Shown here piece after piece: positions 14,401 to 26,141 of a stretch of DNA of 64,000 nucleotides. The notes under the pieces are model-generated. The model made no database searches. It was not told the DNA's origin and was given only the letters and a program-made list of their open reading frames with translations. Numbering within the stretch: the first letter of the stretch is position 1; every line of letters starts with the position of its first letter. Position numbers and translations under genes: made by a program. The DNA comes from Amylostereum areolatum (Eukaryota > Basidiomycota > Agaricomycetes > Russulales > Stereaceae): assembly GCA_012932865.1 (NCBI GenBank), contig SAXG01000003.1, forward strand, positions 310,001 to 374,000, read 5' to 3'.

Positions 14401-16496
14401 CCTTCAACCAAGCCCCGACAACCAATGGGAGCATCCCGAACCTCCCACGCACAGACCACCTTCCTTCTCGTTGTCTTTTTCGGTCATCGCATTACCTAAT
14501 CATCCCATTGTCCCAGTCGTCGCCCGCTCCAACAATAGCAGCGGCGCCCATCGCTCCCGACAACAATGCTCGCCCTGCCGTCTTTGTGCCCTGCGTCGTC
14601 CGACCCGCGCAGATGCCACGCTCGTCCGTCGCAGCGCAGAAGACCGTCCAGGTTCATCGTCCCCCGTCATGATGAGCACACACCTTTATCGACCATCTCC
14701 CCCATCCCTCGTCGCCCCGTCCGATAAAGCCCAGTGTCCCAGTGTGCGAGCCCCAAAGTCCGAGAAAATCAGAGACCAGTGAGAACGACGGGCAAAAAAA
14801 GACCAGACAAGGGTGAGGTGTCGACGAGAAGGCAGGATAGAAAGGACGAGAAAGAACGAAGGTCACGCCGACACCCGGCCGCGAACCTCCAACCCACGCG
14901 AGCAAGTCCCCCTTCGGCCGGCCTGTCTCACTTGGTCCTTCGACATCCCTTTCCTACCGTCCATCCCAGCATCCCATCACCCTTCCCGCTTCTTCTCCGC
15001 TCCCTCCCCCGCCCTTCTTCACCCCTCAACTCACCTCGTCCTCCCAAAGTCCTCTTCTGCGCCTCGACGTCGTCGATAAGAATCCTCCGAAGCTCCAGCG
15101 TGTCGACGTTCGATATCAAGTTCGCTCCCAGTCGTCTTCCTTGGGCGATTAGGGCCACTCCCTACCCCACCAGCTGCCGTCCCCTGAATTCAACCGGTGC
15201 GGCGCCTCCGATCCCTCAACCCATCCGAACCCTTCCTCGACGTTCCTTCAGCACCGGGCCTTTCGCTGCCCTCTGAACACGACAATCGAGTTCACCCTGG
15301 CCCTGTCCTTCAATATCGTGGCACCCTGCCCGTGGTCCAAAGCTTTCTGGCCCCCAAGTCTCCTGCCGGCCGAGTCCCGCCTGTGCAATCAAACGATGGG
15401 GCTTAGCTCCATCTTCTCCCAACTCCCTGCGACTCGCCTGATGCTTTTCCTTCACCGTGTAGAGGATCAACGCGGAATCATTCAATGGACCGAGTCACTC
15501 ACTTGTCGGTATATGCGTTGCCTAAACCCGGAAATCGTTCAGCGTCGTCGGGCTATTCGAGGTGGACCCAGGGACCGGTTTCTCTACCGAGGGGGTACAC
15601 GGGAAGCTCCCTCCCTTGCCTCCCTTCGTCTCTTTTTAACCTCGGCTCATAACGCTTGTCGGGACCTTGTTCTTTCAGCATCGTGGTCGATCACGTGACG
15701 TTCTTTGTTTCGTCCTTGTTCTCCCTTGACGACGTTCCATAGACAGGACAAGAAGGCAGAGTTCTCATGTAGGCCGGCAGTTGATTCCTCTTACATACTC
15801 CTTTCCCTGCATCTGTATCTGCTACTCTTTGACCGTCAATGGAATGACAGTCTCCCCCATGAATAATCCCCAACGGTCTGAGGAGTTTATTTGCAACGAA
15901 GGCTGACATCTTCCCTCCGTCGTCCATAGAAGAGTGCGTAAACATTCCGCTGACGACATGCGGTTTACCGTTTCCGTTGAGGCGTCAATTATCTCTCCAG
16001 GTTCGTACCCGTTGTCTCCCGGCTGTACTCAACAGTACTGAACCCCCGACGGCATTTTCTTCCAGAATAACCGTCCTGTCCACCAAAAGGATCTATCAAT
16101 CACAAGAACTAACTTGTATCTCCGTATCCCTCAGCGCCAAAATCCACCGAAAATCTACTATTCGCCCGGTTGACATTCCGTCCAGACCCGTGGTCAAAGG
16201 CAGCGTTACAGTACTAGCGCGCGTCGGGTCGCTGCAAGTTCGCTATCCACACATTTTCCGACCCTATTTCCGAGGCCGAATCTTATCCGAAGCCTCGATT
16301 TTCTTCGCGGGTTTCTCGTAGTATGCAGGCGATACTACACGATAAAGAAGGGGACTTGGAACATGGAGACATCCCGATACTCTCCAGTCATTGGCGCCTT
16401 TCTCCTCCAGCGGAGTCCCCCGAATACTACGTCTGGAAGCCTATTTCGTCCTCGCCACAACATGAGTCCCTCTTTCCCCATCCAAAACCAGTCCTC
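14401..16496. other. Long pyrimidine-rich intergenic region
   Basis: This is about 2.1 kb between the divergent Whi3-like and ArAE genes. Short overlapping open frames occur on both strands but give Ser/Pro/Arg-rich translations with no family resemblance. The plus strand is rich in CT. It probably holds the promoters and long 5' leaders of both genes. I see no tRNA, repeat or recognisable small protein. Confidence 0.5.
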
Positions 16497-16497
16497 C

Positions 16498-16508
16498 TAC
16501 ATATAAGA
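16498..16508 (+). promoter_or_regulatory. Candidate TATA element of the ArAE gene
   Basis: The sequence acatataagag lies about 50 bp before the ATG at 16555, the right place for a TATA box of the exporter-like gene. Position and sequence only; no expression evidence. Confidence 0.35.
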
Positions 16509-16554
16509 GGAGCCTCCGAGCCGCCTGCCCCGCCCTTCCCCATCCCCATCGATA

Positions 16555-19500
16555 ATGCTCGCCTTCATCTCGCTCCAAGACTTCTGGGGCCGAACTTGGC
16601 CTCGCTACTCCCGCTTTTTTACCCGGCGCATCCTGGCACGATGGCTTTCGACCTTCATCACCGCGACCATGGTCGTCATCCGCCCGTTCTCCCGCTTAGG
16701 CGGGCCCTCCGCCTACCTCGCTCTTTCGATCCAAACGCTCACGTTCTCGGTGCAAGACACCCTCCCACAGCAAATCGAACTCTCCATGCTCAATACGCTC
16801 GTTTCACTCGTCACGGTCGCAGTATCGACGCTCGCACGGTACCTCTCGTCCCTATGTCCCGACAACTCAACGGGCTCGCGCGCGATCCCGTCCGTCTTCC
16901 TGATCGTCATTGCGTTTTTCGGTGAGGGTTAGATGGGTTTGATTCGGAGAGCACACTAAGAATTGACGTCACAATCGATGCAGCGGGTTGGGTCAAGAAC
17001 GCGATGCCGCGACTGCATTTAGCAGCCCGCATCGCATGCCTCATCGCCATTTTCCTCCTCGCAACTGAACCTGGGGTAGCCGCCGTACGTACCCCCTTCT
17101 CCCCTACAAGGCCCAATGCTGACAACCAACCTCAAAACCCTACAGGACGCGCTCGAGCCCTCCGCCAACTTTATGTGGATCGTCATTTCTCCGGGGGTCA
17201 TATGCCTCTTCAGCAGCTTCCTGCTGCTCCCCTGGTTCACCTCTAAGGTCGGGCAAGACGTCGCGAGCACCTTCAGCAAGCTCCGCGAGTGCCTCACAGC
17301 CAAGCTCGACGAGGCGTCGACAGCGCCCGACGGCGCTCAGGGCAGCGCGAACCCCACGTCTTCTCCGTCGCAGTATCGTCAGATGCTCGGAGACTTGAAC
17401 CGCCGGTCGGTGCAGCTCAGTGCGTCGTACTTCCAGGCGTCATTCGAGCTTCGCGTGGGCCGGTTGAGCGGTACGTGCCCGGACGGCATCTGTGTCTACG
17501 TGCGCCGGACGCTGACGTCAGACCGTTGCAGTGAAACCTCTCAAACCGTTCATCGGCATCGTTGAACATCTCCGTCGAGACCTTGCCTGGGGGAAAATCG
17601 ACCGGTCCACCTCCCGCGAGCCGCTCAATGGTGCGGCGCTCGAGCTCGGCAAGGCGATCACCGCGTCAATGCAGGTCGTCGAGGACGTCGTTCGGTCCAC
17701 GTACGAGCACCGGTTTCGTTCGCCAGAGCCCTCCCTGGACGAAAGACGGAACGTGCAATTCTCCGTGCGCCAGCGCCTACTCAAGTCGAGGGACGACGCC
17801 AAGGACGAACTCGATACCGCCTTCGACCTCGTCGACGACGGGGAGAACCGAGGACGGTCGTTCTGGATCTGGGCGAGACGACGACTCGCGGACCATCTCA
17901 GGCAGGGACGCCGGATTCGTACGACTGAACTCCGAATTTTGTCTGTTCACCGTGTCGTTGTTGCAGGTAGATCTCCGAGCCTTCTCCCATGTGACTCGAT
18001 TTCTGATCCTTTGCGTTCACTCAATCGACAGATGGCAGAGGGGGTGCATCAGGCATTGACTGCCGCGGACAACTTGCTCACACAATACGAGCGAAGTTCG
18101 ACACGCCTCTGGCTTCCCCGACTCAGCTGGGCGTGGCTCGGCATGCAAACTCCTACCGTATATATGGATCAGCACACGAACCCCGCCGCCACCGACGAAG
18201 CCCGACTTATCGGCGGCGAGCACGAAATGGTCCTAACCACACTCGAAGCGCAACAGGGTATCCTCGAGCACCAAGCCTTTTTTCCAGCCAGGAGGTGCCT
18301 CAGTCTCAGTCGACCACCGAGACGACATCTCCCAACGCGCCTGCTAAAGCTGGCACCGCCCCGCAAACATGGTCCTGGAACCCACTCCGACTCGTGTACC
18401 GCCTTCTGGTGCTCCTTGCCCATCCTCTCCGCGCGCCTGGCGCTGTCCGCGGCCCACCGACGCATGGTGAACTCCGTGCATCTCCAGATAGCGTTCAAGC
18501 ACGCCCTCGGGGTTGCCCTCCTGAGCATTCCGGCGTTCCTGCCGGCAGAGAGCTCGGGTGCGCGCGTGTTGCTCGTGGTCCGTGATGCGAGAGGGAAGCT
18601 GACGATCGGTACGTCATAGGACACAAGTGGTTTGTGAACAGTCATGGGCAGTGGATGGTCATCAGTTACTGTTGGGTGCTGGATATCACCACTGGGGCCA
18701 CATGGCGGATCGCGTATTTGCGTCTTGTAAGTGCGTTTGTTAGAGCATCTCCCGTTCAAGTCTGACGGCTCTTGATAGGTTGGGACGATCGGAGGTGCAA
18801 CTTACGCTTACGTTGTAAGTATCTCCAGACACATATACCAGGACCATGCGAATTGTTGACAAAAAAAATAGACGTACCTTATCTGCCATACAAACCCCTA
18901 CGGCCTCGTGGTCATGATCACGGTGAGCTCCCGTTCACCGCTTCCTCTTATTGTTCTAATGCTTTTGAAGCTATCCGATGTGCCGCTGAGCTGGATCGTC
19001 TGTCTAACACCGTACATGCCCCTCAGTCTCGTCGCGTCAGTATGTTCCCTTTTACACCTCCCCGAATCTTTCAATGAACCCCTTCGATTTTAGAGCCATC
19101 GCCATCCCTCCCATCGTCTTTGCAAAATACCTGGATCCTACCATGACAAGCCCCGTCGTCAGTACGTCTTTTCTGGTATATCAGGTCGTGCCCTCAAGTT
19201 GTACTGATCGAGTCGGTTTAGTGGTCGCTGTTTGGAGAGGAACCATGATTTGCATAGGCATTGTCGCTGCCTTAACTATCAACACTGCATTGTGGCCAAG
19301 ACACTGTAGAGTACGTCCCCTCCACCTTCGCTGACAAGATCCGCTATAAAGGTTTGTGTATCCAGGTTATGTTTCTCGCCAGCGCCAGCCGTACCCTGGG
19401 CCTCCTCAGCCAGCTGTACTTGATGCTCGGAAAGTGTGTCCCGCGATTTTCTAACGAGGAGATTGTGCTGACGTTATTTAATGTCCTGGACTTACAGAGA

Positions 19501-20235
19501 GCTCTTCCAGCGTACCCAAGCATTTATGCCTGTGAATCATGAAAAGACCCTGAAAATGGAGCTCCACATTCGCAACTCGCTTTCTCGCCTATCGGCGATT
19601 ATGGTGGCTATGGAAGACGAAGTGTCTCTCGCTCCCGTAGGCTTGCCTGTTAACTCTGCAAGGGGCCGCTCAATGCTGAATTGTGACTTGTCAACCAGAA
19701 ACCAATGGGTCAGTATCGGAAGACCGTGGCGACTTTACAGAGCGCGCTCGACGCGATGACGGGTCTCCGAGCGGTCCGAGAACACATACCTCACAAGAAG
19801 GTTGTTGCTGCCATATATCGTCCACGGCGTGAATTCGTGAGTCCTGATTCCCTTTGTGACAAAATGCTTGGTTGACCACGTTGACAGGTATCCTGCATTT
19901 GTCTTGCCCTATACGCTTGTGAACATACGTTCCGCCTGCGACAACCGCTTCCCCATTTCCTACCGTCCCTGAAAAATGCGCTCTCCACCCTGGTTTCACA
20001 TATCGAGGAAGCAACCGAGACGAACGAAGTCGTCGGCGCACCTCTCGCTTATACTGTCGCTGAGAGCGAAGTACTGGAGGACATGGTCCACACGCTGGAA
20101 GACCTTATAGATATCTGTCGAACGTTGTTTGGGACGGCGACATGGTCTGAACCCGAAGAGCCTGGATGGTCCGAAGTGGGTTCGCTAAAGGACGTGGCCA
20201 TGGGATCGTCACATTTTCCAAAGCTGGTAGGTTAG
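16555..20235 (+). CDS. ArAE_2/FUSC-like membrane protein (brefeldin A-sensitivity related)
   Basis: This is a large multipass membrane protein of the fungal ArAE_2 group (putative aromatic-acid or small-molecule efflux; the family is also called brefeldin A-sensitivity protein-related). Two membrane bundles can be seen. The N-terminal one includes FLIVIAFFGAGWVKNAM, IACLIAIFLLATEPGVAA and FMWIVISPGVICLFSSFLL. The second includes TWRIAYLRLVGTIGGATYAY, YGLVVMIT, LSWIVCLTPYMPLSLVAS and VAVWRGTMICIGIVAALTIN. Between and after them are soluble helical regions (LDTAFDLVDDGENRGRSFW; HIRNSLSRLSAIMVAMEDEV). Stop is at 20233-20235. Many small exons are needed, and a one-base skip is needed near 18435-18445. 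Substrate is unknown. Confidence 0.8.
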
Positions 20236-20651
20236 AGTTGCAAGACGACCATAGCTCCTGTATTTTATCGTCCATACCTGTATTGTTAGCTGATGGGCGC
20301 CCCCGCGCACCTCCTGTACGCACGTTTGTTTTCGTGCATGAGTAGATACAGAGAAATCATCCAACGGTCTTGTCTACCCTTTCGCTCCCATATGGTAAAC
20401 GGCGGGAACACGGTTGTTAGTCTGTAACTAACTGTATTAGAAGATGATGCTAAGAAGAGCCGCATAGAGCGGAGAGACATGAAGAAAACGAGTCCATAGG
20501 ATGAGACAGGAGATCCCGCGTAAATCCCAAGTATACAATTTTGCCGCTTAGCGCCCTCATATATCCCGGCCTCTGTGTAGGCATTAGTCCGAGCCAACCT
20601 TTGATGTACGGAGGGGGCTCACTCATAGATTAAATAGGTTGAAGAAGGTGC
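20236..20651. other. Convergent intergenic region, ArAE gene / VTC1
   Basis: No coding potential is recognisable in these 416 bases between two converging genes. It probably holds two 3' untranslated regions. Confidence 0.6.
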
Positions 20652-21252
20652 TCAACTGCCCTCTGTGAAGCGCAGGATAAAATTGACGATAACAGAGACT
20701 GTGTGACGGAATAAGCATCAACACTTCCCAGTCAAGGGGAGATACGTACTGAGCAGAGCAACGCAAAGTAATGTCTGTTAAAGATTGTCAGTCAAAGGGG
20801 GGGGATTGAGGGGATTTTTACGATACGTACGGGTCCAAGACGGTCATCGTAGGGACCACGCCCTCCTTTCCGGATCGAGTTCGCTCTCCAATGATATGTG
20901 TACAGAGCGTATAGCATGATAGCCACGGCTGGTCTAGCTTCAGGATCGCAGCTAGGTGAGAACACGGAGTTGCACCCACCGACCACAGAAAACATCGCGG
21001 CGGAAATCTTTCCGACCTACAGCAGTTGGTCAATGGGCGCGTGCTCTTGAAAGAAGACAAAGGAAACAAAACCGAGAGCGCACCTTATCGCCAAAGTTGA
21101 GAAGACCCACGGCGAGCCCGCCGAGAATAACGGTGAAGTGCAACCATGATAGGAAGGTACGCTCGTTTGCGAACGAGACTTTGGGTTCTACGCGGACAGG
21201 AAGAGCGATGCGCTTCTGGGCCGTGCGCTGGAGGAGGGGCTGAGTGGACATG
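20652..21252 (-). CDS. vtc1: Vacuolar transporter chaperone 1 (VTC complex)
   Basis: This is the small membrane subunit of the VTC complex, which makes and translocates polyphosphate at the vacuole. The start [20 protein letters not shown] is followed by the family hallmark [20 protein letters not shown] and the first helix [16 protein letters not shown]. After an intron come [30 protein letters not shown] and [13 protein letters not shown]. The last exons encode LLCVALLS and [13 protein letters not shown], with stop at 20652-20654. Three transmembrane helices and about 150 residues are as expected for VTC1. It is divergent from THOC7, with about 220 bp between start codons. Confidence 0.93.
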
Positions 21253-21472
21253 AGTGGGAGATGGAGGAGGGATGGAAGATAGGGCGAGAGGAATCTAGGA
21301 TGGGAAGATTCAAGAAACTCGATCGAAAGCCCAATGGCAGGTGACCGTCCGGAAACGTGCGTGAAGCGGCGAACTTCGAAGCCTGAGACGCCCGGGCCTC
21401 GGATTGTCTCAGTCTCCCACTCATTCACTTCCTCCCTCTTCCTCCGATACATCGCACAGTGGAAATATCAGT

Positions 21473-22703
21473 ATGGCGGCCGTCCAGTCAACCCAGCCTG
21501 GTGTTTCCAACGCAGAGCCGATCTCCATTCCTCCTCTGACCTTCGAGGAAGAGGGCACGTCTTTGCAACACACTTTCTTATTTAAACAACCATTGTAACC
21601 TGTTGGCCCTCAGACGCTATCATTTACTCTCGTATAACAAATGACGAGCGCGCTCTTCGTCGGGTCGTCAAAAAATTCAACAATTACTCCTCTGTCGCTC
21701 ATTCCCCTACCGTCCCGGCTTCTAATTCCCCCACGAGTTCTCTCGATGACTTACGAGAAGCCTTCCTCGTCGAACTGTCGTCCTTTAGCCTGCCAGCTCA
21801 AGAAAGCTGTCATGGTATGTGAGGCAGAAGCAGAGACAGGTCGAGGAATACCAACGCGAACGCCACAGAATAGGTGCGTGGCCCAGTCCGTGACGTTGGC
21901 CGTACACCTTCGTCTGAGCACCATCTCATGGATCCAGAAAATGAACGTGGATCTCTGCGAGGACACATCGAACAACTCAAGACCTCGCTCGAGCATGCGC
22001 AGTTGGAACGCCGACAGAAAATGGAGTACGACGCGTTCGCAGAGAAGATTAACACCTTACCTAGCCGAGCAGAACTTGAGCAGTACGTCCATGCGTCTTC
22101 TCCGCCTTTTCCTTTCTCATTAGTTTGATAGGTCAATACAACTCCTCGAGAACGATATGACCTGCCATTCCGTGCAGACCACGACGCGCAAAATCGCCTC
22201 ATACATGCCCAAAAGACATCTCTAGTCACGATCATATCTGACCTCGGCTCCCTGCGCCTCATGGGCAAAGAAACAGAAACACCACGCGACGGAACCCCCG
22301 TTCCAGTCGCAGACATCGAACCACCACCGTCGTCGCCCCTTCCGCCAGTAGATTCCGAGCGAGAGGAGGGAGAAGAGGGAGAATCCTCTGACGAGCTTCC
22401 CCTCTCGGCTACACTCAATCCTAGAGCCAGGATCTTCACTCCCTCCACGTTCCGCAAATCAACATCCTGCCCTTCCGACAGCTCGTAGTATTCGAGGCGG
22501 CAGAATTGGCCTTGGCCTGTCCTCCGCTCCCGCCACGGCCGTTCCTTCGCGTGCTGGATCCAAAATAGCAGATGACGATGACATTGAAATGGGAGAGTTA
22601 GGCAGAGGAACCAAGAGGGAAGAAGAAAGCGCGCGATGAGGAGTTGGAGGAGGGCGAGGCTAGCGACCTGAGCAGTGTACTCTCAGACCCGCCAGATGAT
22701 TGA
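21473..22703 (+). CDS. thoc7: THO complex subunit 7 (THOC7/Mft1-like)
   Basis: This is a coiled-coil subunit of the THO/TREX complex, which couples transcription to mRNA export. MAAVQSTQP opens the protein. The family core AIIYSRITNDERALRRVVKK follows a first intron that seems to use a GC donor (21555-21613). DLREAFLVELSSF, LKKAVMVCEAEA, RQVEEYQRERHRI, ENERGSLRGHIEQLKTSLEH, RRQKMEYDAFAEKINTLPSR and HDAQNRLIHAQKTSLVTIIS continue the coiled coil. An acidic tail ends LEEGEASDLSSVLSDPPDD, stop 22701-22703. To read it through, four or more single extra bases must be skipped between 21,790 and 22,180. It is therefore either a heavily error-laden stretch or a decaying gene. It converges on RNase Z with 38 bp between stops. 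Confidence 0.8.
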
Positions 22704-22741
22704 TATGTCCTGTTCACTCGTGCCATTCCCACGAATGTTTG

Positions 22742-23991
22742 TTATTTTTCATTATCTGCGCGTCTGAAATCTACATGGAAACTCATAAAATCTCGGGCAC
22801 AGGTAACAGGTCCTGAGAAATTCTCCTGTGCCAATCCTTTTATCGCATCCATGATTTTCACTGAGTCCTCCCTGTCATCACCAGAGTACCTGGCGGAAAA
22901 GTGGTTGAGGACCAATTTCTGAGCACCAATCAGGCTGGCAAACGCCCCCGCCATCTGTGGCGTCGAGTGGCCCCTAGACTTCGTCCGCGCCTCCACAGAT
23001 TCGTAGGTGTCGGACTCCTTGGTGTCGGGATCGACGCCGGGCAGGTGGGCATTCGTCGCCTCGTGGATCAGCACGTCAACTCCCTTCGCCAGCTTCGCGA
23101 TGGGAGATGGGTCATATGTGTCGCCCAGTATCGCCAGTCTACGCCCTGGCCGCCTTCGTGGCCCGTGAAGGACGGTGCCATCGGATAGTTCGACGTTTTC
23201 GCCTTGTTGCAGTCGACTCATCACAGTCATCGGCGTATGTGTGCGTTTGATATGCGGAACATATAGCTTGGGATCCATTTTACCCGGCACAGGCGCCTCG
23301 ATGATCACGTACCCCACGCACGGCGCAGAGTGGAGGATCGGGGCGGCAGAGACGGCGATGGAGTCGGTTTTGAAGATGTCTATCCATTCGCCATCTACTT
23401 GTGGGATATTCCGTCCAAGAGGAGATTCGGAGGCGTGCAGAGGAAGGTCTGTGAAATCGCCTGAGACCGGATCGGAGGGAAAACGAAGCTCGTGCACGAC
23501 ATAGGGGGCGCCAAGCAGAGTATGGGTGTAGGTGAGTCCGTTGCGGACGTAGGCCCTCGTTCCAAGGGGTCCGTATATTTCCAGTGGCTATAAAACTCTT
23601 ATCAGTCTTCTTTACTCATGCGTACTGCTAGAGAACATACCTCTTGTGTAGTCGGATCTACCGCTCTTGTCTCAGCTGCTTCGTCGACCATCCCTCCAGC
23701 TCCATTAAGTTTGCTGGCCAGCACGGGGAGAAGGCCGAATATGTGATCGCCTGTCGTCGCTTCATCCTATAATTCAGATAGGGCACAAGACGAAGCCGGC
23801 CTACCGTGGGTGTGCGTAATGAATATCTTCTCGATCCTACCCATCTTGACGCCGCTACGCTGGATTTGGTGTTGCGTCGCCTCGCCGCAATCGAAAAGCC
23901 ATACATCACTATTGAGTCGGAGCGCTAGCGACGAATGGTTCCGCGACGATGACGGTTGGGCGGAAGCAGTGCCCAGTATTGTGATGTTCAT
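22742..23991 (-). CDS. RNase Z (tRNA 3'-processing endonuclease)
   Basis: This is a metallo-beta-lactamase nuclease that removes the 3' trailer from pre-tRNA. The start [20 protein letters not shown] is the usual short-form opening. [20 protein letters not shown] and the metal-binding HxHxDH motif, [17 protein letters not shown], follow, the motif being split by an intron (about 23,740-23,805). [37 protein letters not shown] and [14 protein letters not shown] follow. Near the end come [13 protein letters not shown] and [17 protein letters not shown], with stop at 22742. An upstream in-frame ATG at 24126 would add an Arg-rich leader that could be a mitochondrial targeting signal. A tRNA-His gene lies 177 bp upstream on the other strand. 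Confidence 0.93.
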
Positions 23992-24167
23992 GGAAATGAA
24001 CCGCTCTGCAAAGACCGCAAAGGTAGTTTGGGAGGCATTGGATAGCTCGGTGCCCTTGAATATTGTCCTGGTGCGCAATGTAGTGAGGAGGACGTATCGA
24101 TTAAATCCTGAACTTATCCCAGGCAACCGTCATCCCAGGATAGCTATCCAAACTTCATCAGACTCCG

Positions 24168-24246
24168 GTCCCTGTCGATTAGTGGTCAAATCATCACGTT
24201 GTGGTACAGCTCCGTGAAGCCGCCGGCTCGAATCCGGCCAGGGACA
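24168..24246 (+). tRNA. tRNA-His (GTG), predicted 7-nt intron
   Basis: A full cloverleaf folds by eye. The acceptor is GTCCCTG (24168-24174) with CAGGGAC (24239-24245) and discriminator A (24246). The D-arm stem is GATT/AATC. The anticodon stem is TCACG (24194-24198) with CGTGA (24213-24217), and the T arm is GCCGG-CTCGAAT-CCGGC. The anticodon GTG is at 24201-24203. The anticodon loop is 14 nt instead of 7, which fits a 7-nt intron at the canonical position after base 37 (24205-24211). The T loop begins C instead of T, a mismatch in the B box. A T6 run follows directly. Confidence 0.85.
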
Positions 24247-24248
24247 TG

Positions 24249-24254
24249 TTTTTT
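24249..24254 (+). terminator. Pol III terminator of tRNA-His
   Basis: A run of six T residues starts 3 nt after the tRNA 3' end, as expected for RNA polymerase III termination. Confidence 0.75.
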
Positions 24255-24753
24255 CTCTTTCTTCCCTTTTACTTCTAAGTTCTCGGACTCTCTAGCTCTA
24301 CAGACTTCTGACTACCCTCAGCCCTGTGCGACGTGCCGGTGACTTGTCTCCGATAGTGATCCGTACTTACTTGTAACTCTGTGGTGTCAACTTGAACTGG
24401 TATGAGTTCGAAAGCTACACTCTGCACACCTGCCTGGCACACGCGTTCTAACTTCTAACACGCAGCTACCTTAGGTCATCGACATTATCGGGCATCATCG
24501 AAGACTTGAAATCCATTCATTGGAAGACCTGGTATAGACTCAACCCAGTACACTGGGAATTGGTAGGCGCATCATGAGGCAAGTGACCAGACTCTAGATA
24601 CTCTCCCCAAAATTAAGAGCCCTAGTACCAAGCTCGTCTTCTCAAGCCAATAACATAGGGGAATCTGAAGCGTGATTACTCCTCTGACGGGAGAGACAGT
24701 CAAGGTATACCTATGCGTGTCTAGAAACCGCTTTATCGACTTATTCACTTCAG
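24255..24753. other. Unresolved 5' region of the RING gene
   Basis: The RING gene needs a start codon upstream of 24754, so at least one exon should lie here. I cannot choose one: short open segments are present, none is clearly conserved, and the exon just before the 24754 acceptor changes frame. Confidence 0.4.
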
Positions 24754-26006
24754 GTTTCACCCGCTGACGCCCAGGAGGAACTCGCCTCTGTACATCGCAG
24801 AGTCGTAAAGATCTGCAACAAAGTCTCGTTTTTGCAACGGGAAAACAGGAAAATGCGACGCGAAATTGAGGCACTACGAAAGACCGAAGATCCGGAGAGT
24901 GCAATAGAGCAGCCCAACAGAGATCGTGCGGGTGCGAGCACCACGACTGCCATCTTGAAGAATCAGGTCAAGGAATTGGAAACTCAGGTCAAGCGTCTGG
25001 AAAAGGTTGGTTTGGAGCCTCTTTCGTCAAGGTCTCATAGTGTCAATATGGCCACTTTTCAGGCGCGGACGAGAGATAAGGAAAAGATAGAACAGGTAAG
25101 TAAAGGCTTCGCCATGCATTTGGGAGAAACCACTGAAGATGTCGTACGTGCAGTTCAAATTGAAAGAAATAAGGGCCGACGCCAAAGAGTTGGAAGATGA
25201 AGATGGCAATATAATCAACGACACCCCCTACTTGATGCGCAAGGTCCGTTTGCATGCTCCGGCGTTCTGAGCCATTGTTGATAATCAACATTGCGGATGT
25301 CCAACCTATACGTCACAGCTTCTAAGACGATTCCATGATGCCATGCTTGCTACATCGCTAAGAAGCAAGGCAGGAACATGTGCAATAGGCTTAATCTCAC
25401 CCTTAAGGGTGGACAAATGCTCAAGGTACCACCACCACTTATTATCTGACGGTTCAACTTATTCATCACGTTCTTCCAGTCTTCACTGTCAACACATTTT
25501 CTGCAACGATTGTCTCTCCGTGCTCCTTGGCAAAGACCCAACTTCGCACTCGATTTTTTGCCCTGAATGTAGGAAGCGCTGCGCACGCAATGAAGTTGAA
25601 GTGGTGCAATACACGGCTCAGCAGCAGTGGGATGAGCTCCTTGACATCGCGCAGGAATTTGCAAAGATGGATCGACGAGGAGAACTTGAAACTAGTGAAG
25701 AAGAAGCCGAGGAAGAAGCCACCGACAACTTCATTGACGATGGGACCAGGTGCGCATCCTATCCAAACCAAACACTGTCCATGCTCATATTTATACAGCT
25801 CTTCGTCCGCTCCTACGCGGTCAGAACATGACGAAGAGTCCGGTGACCAGGATAATGAAGAAAGTACAAATGGCGGTCGACATTCGACACCTTCACGTGT
25901 GATAGCGCAGGTCGAGAAACAGCTCTATTCAACGTCTCCCATGTCGGTGAAGAGGCAACGGATAGAACAACTCGTGGAGGAACGAAATAAGAAGAGACGC
26001 ACATAA
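24754..26006 (+). CDS. Coiled-coil protein with a C-terminal RING finger (5' end unresolved)
   Basis: This is probably an E3 ubiquitin ligase. A coiled coil (VHRRVVKICNKVSFLQREN, RKMRREIEALRK, LKNQVKELETQVKRLEK) leads into DKEKIEQFKLKEIRADAKEL and DGNIINDTPYLMRK. The RING finger spans an intron at 25426-25479: CAIGLISPLRVDKCS joins SLHCQHIFCNDCL, SVLLGKDPTSHSIFCPECRK. The second zinc ligand, expected as Cys at 25388-25390, is Gly (GGC). After the RING come VVQYTAQQQWDELLDIAQEF, an acidic stretch and the basic end EERNKKRRT. The gene is transcribed away from tRNA-His and converges on the SDR gene. Substrate is unknown. It may be a DNA-repair or chromatin ligase given its basic tail, but this is a guess. 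Confidence 0.72.
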
Positions 26007-26141
26007 ATTGTACAACATCGCATCGTGTGATACTATGTATAGTGTCTTTCGAAGGCGACACTGGCGATCCAGGGAGGAAGATCACAATTTCAGATGAAAG
26101 GTTATGATACGCATACAAATTATGCCAGTCGATTGATAGAA

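Noticed and set aside
15318..15698. Open frame of 126 codons in the 14.4-16.5 kb spacer
   Set aside because: No recognisable domain, and it overlaps other open frames of equal length on both strands; likely leader or promoter DNA.
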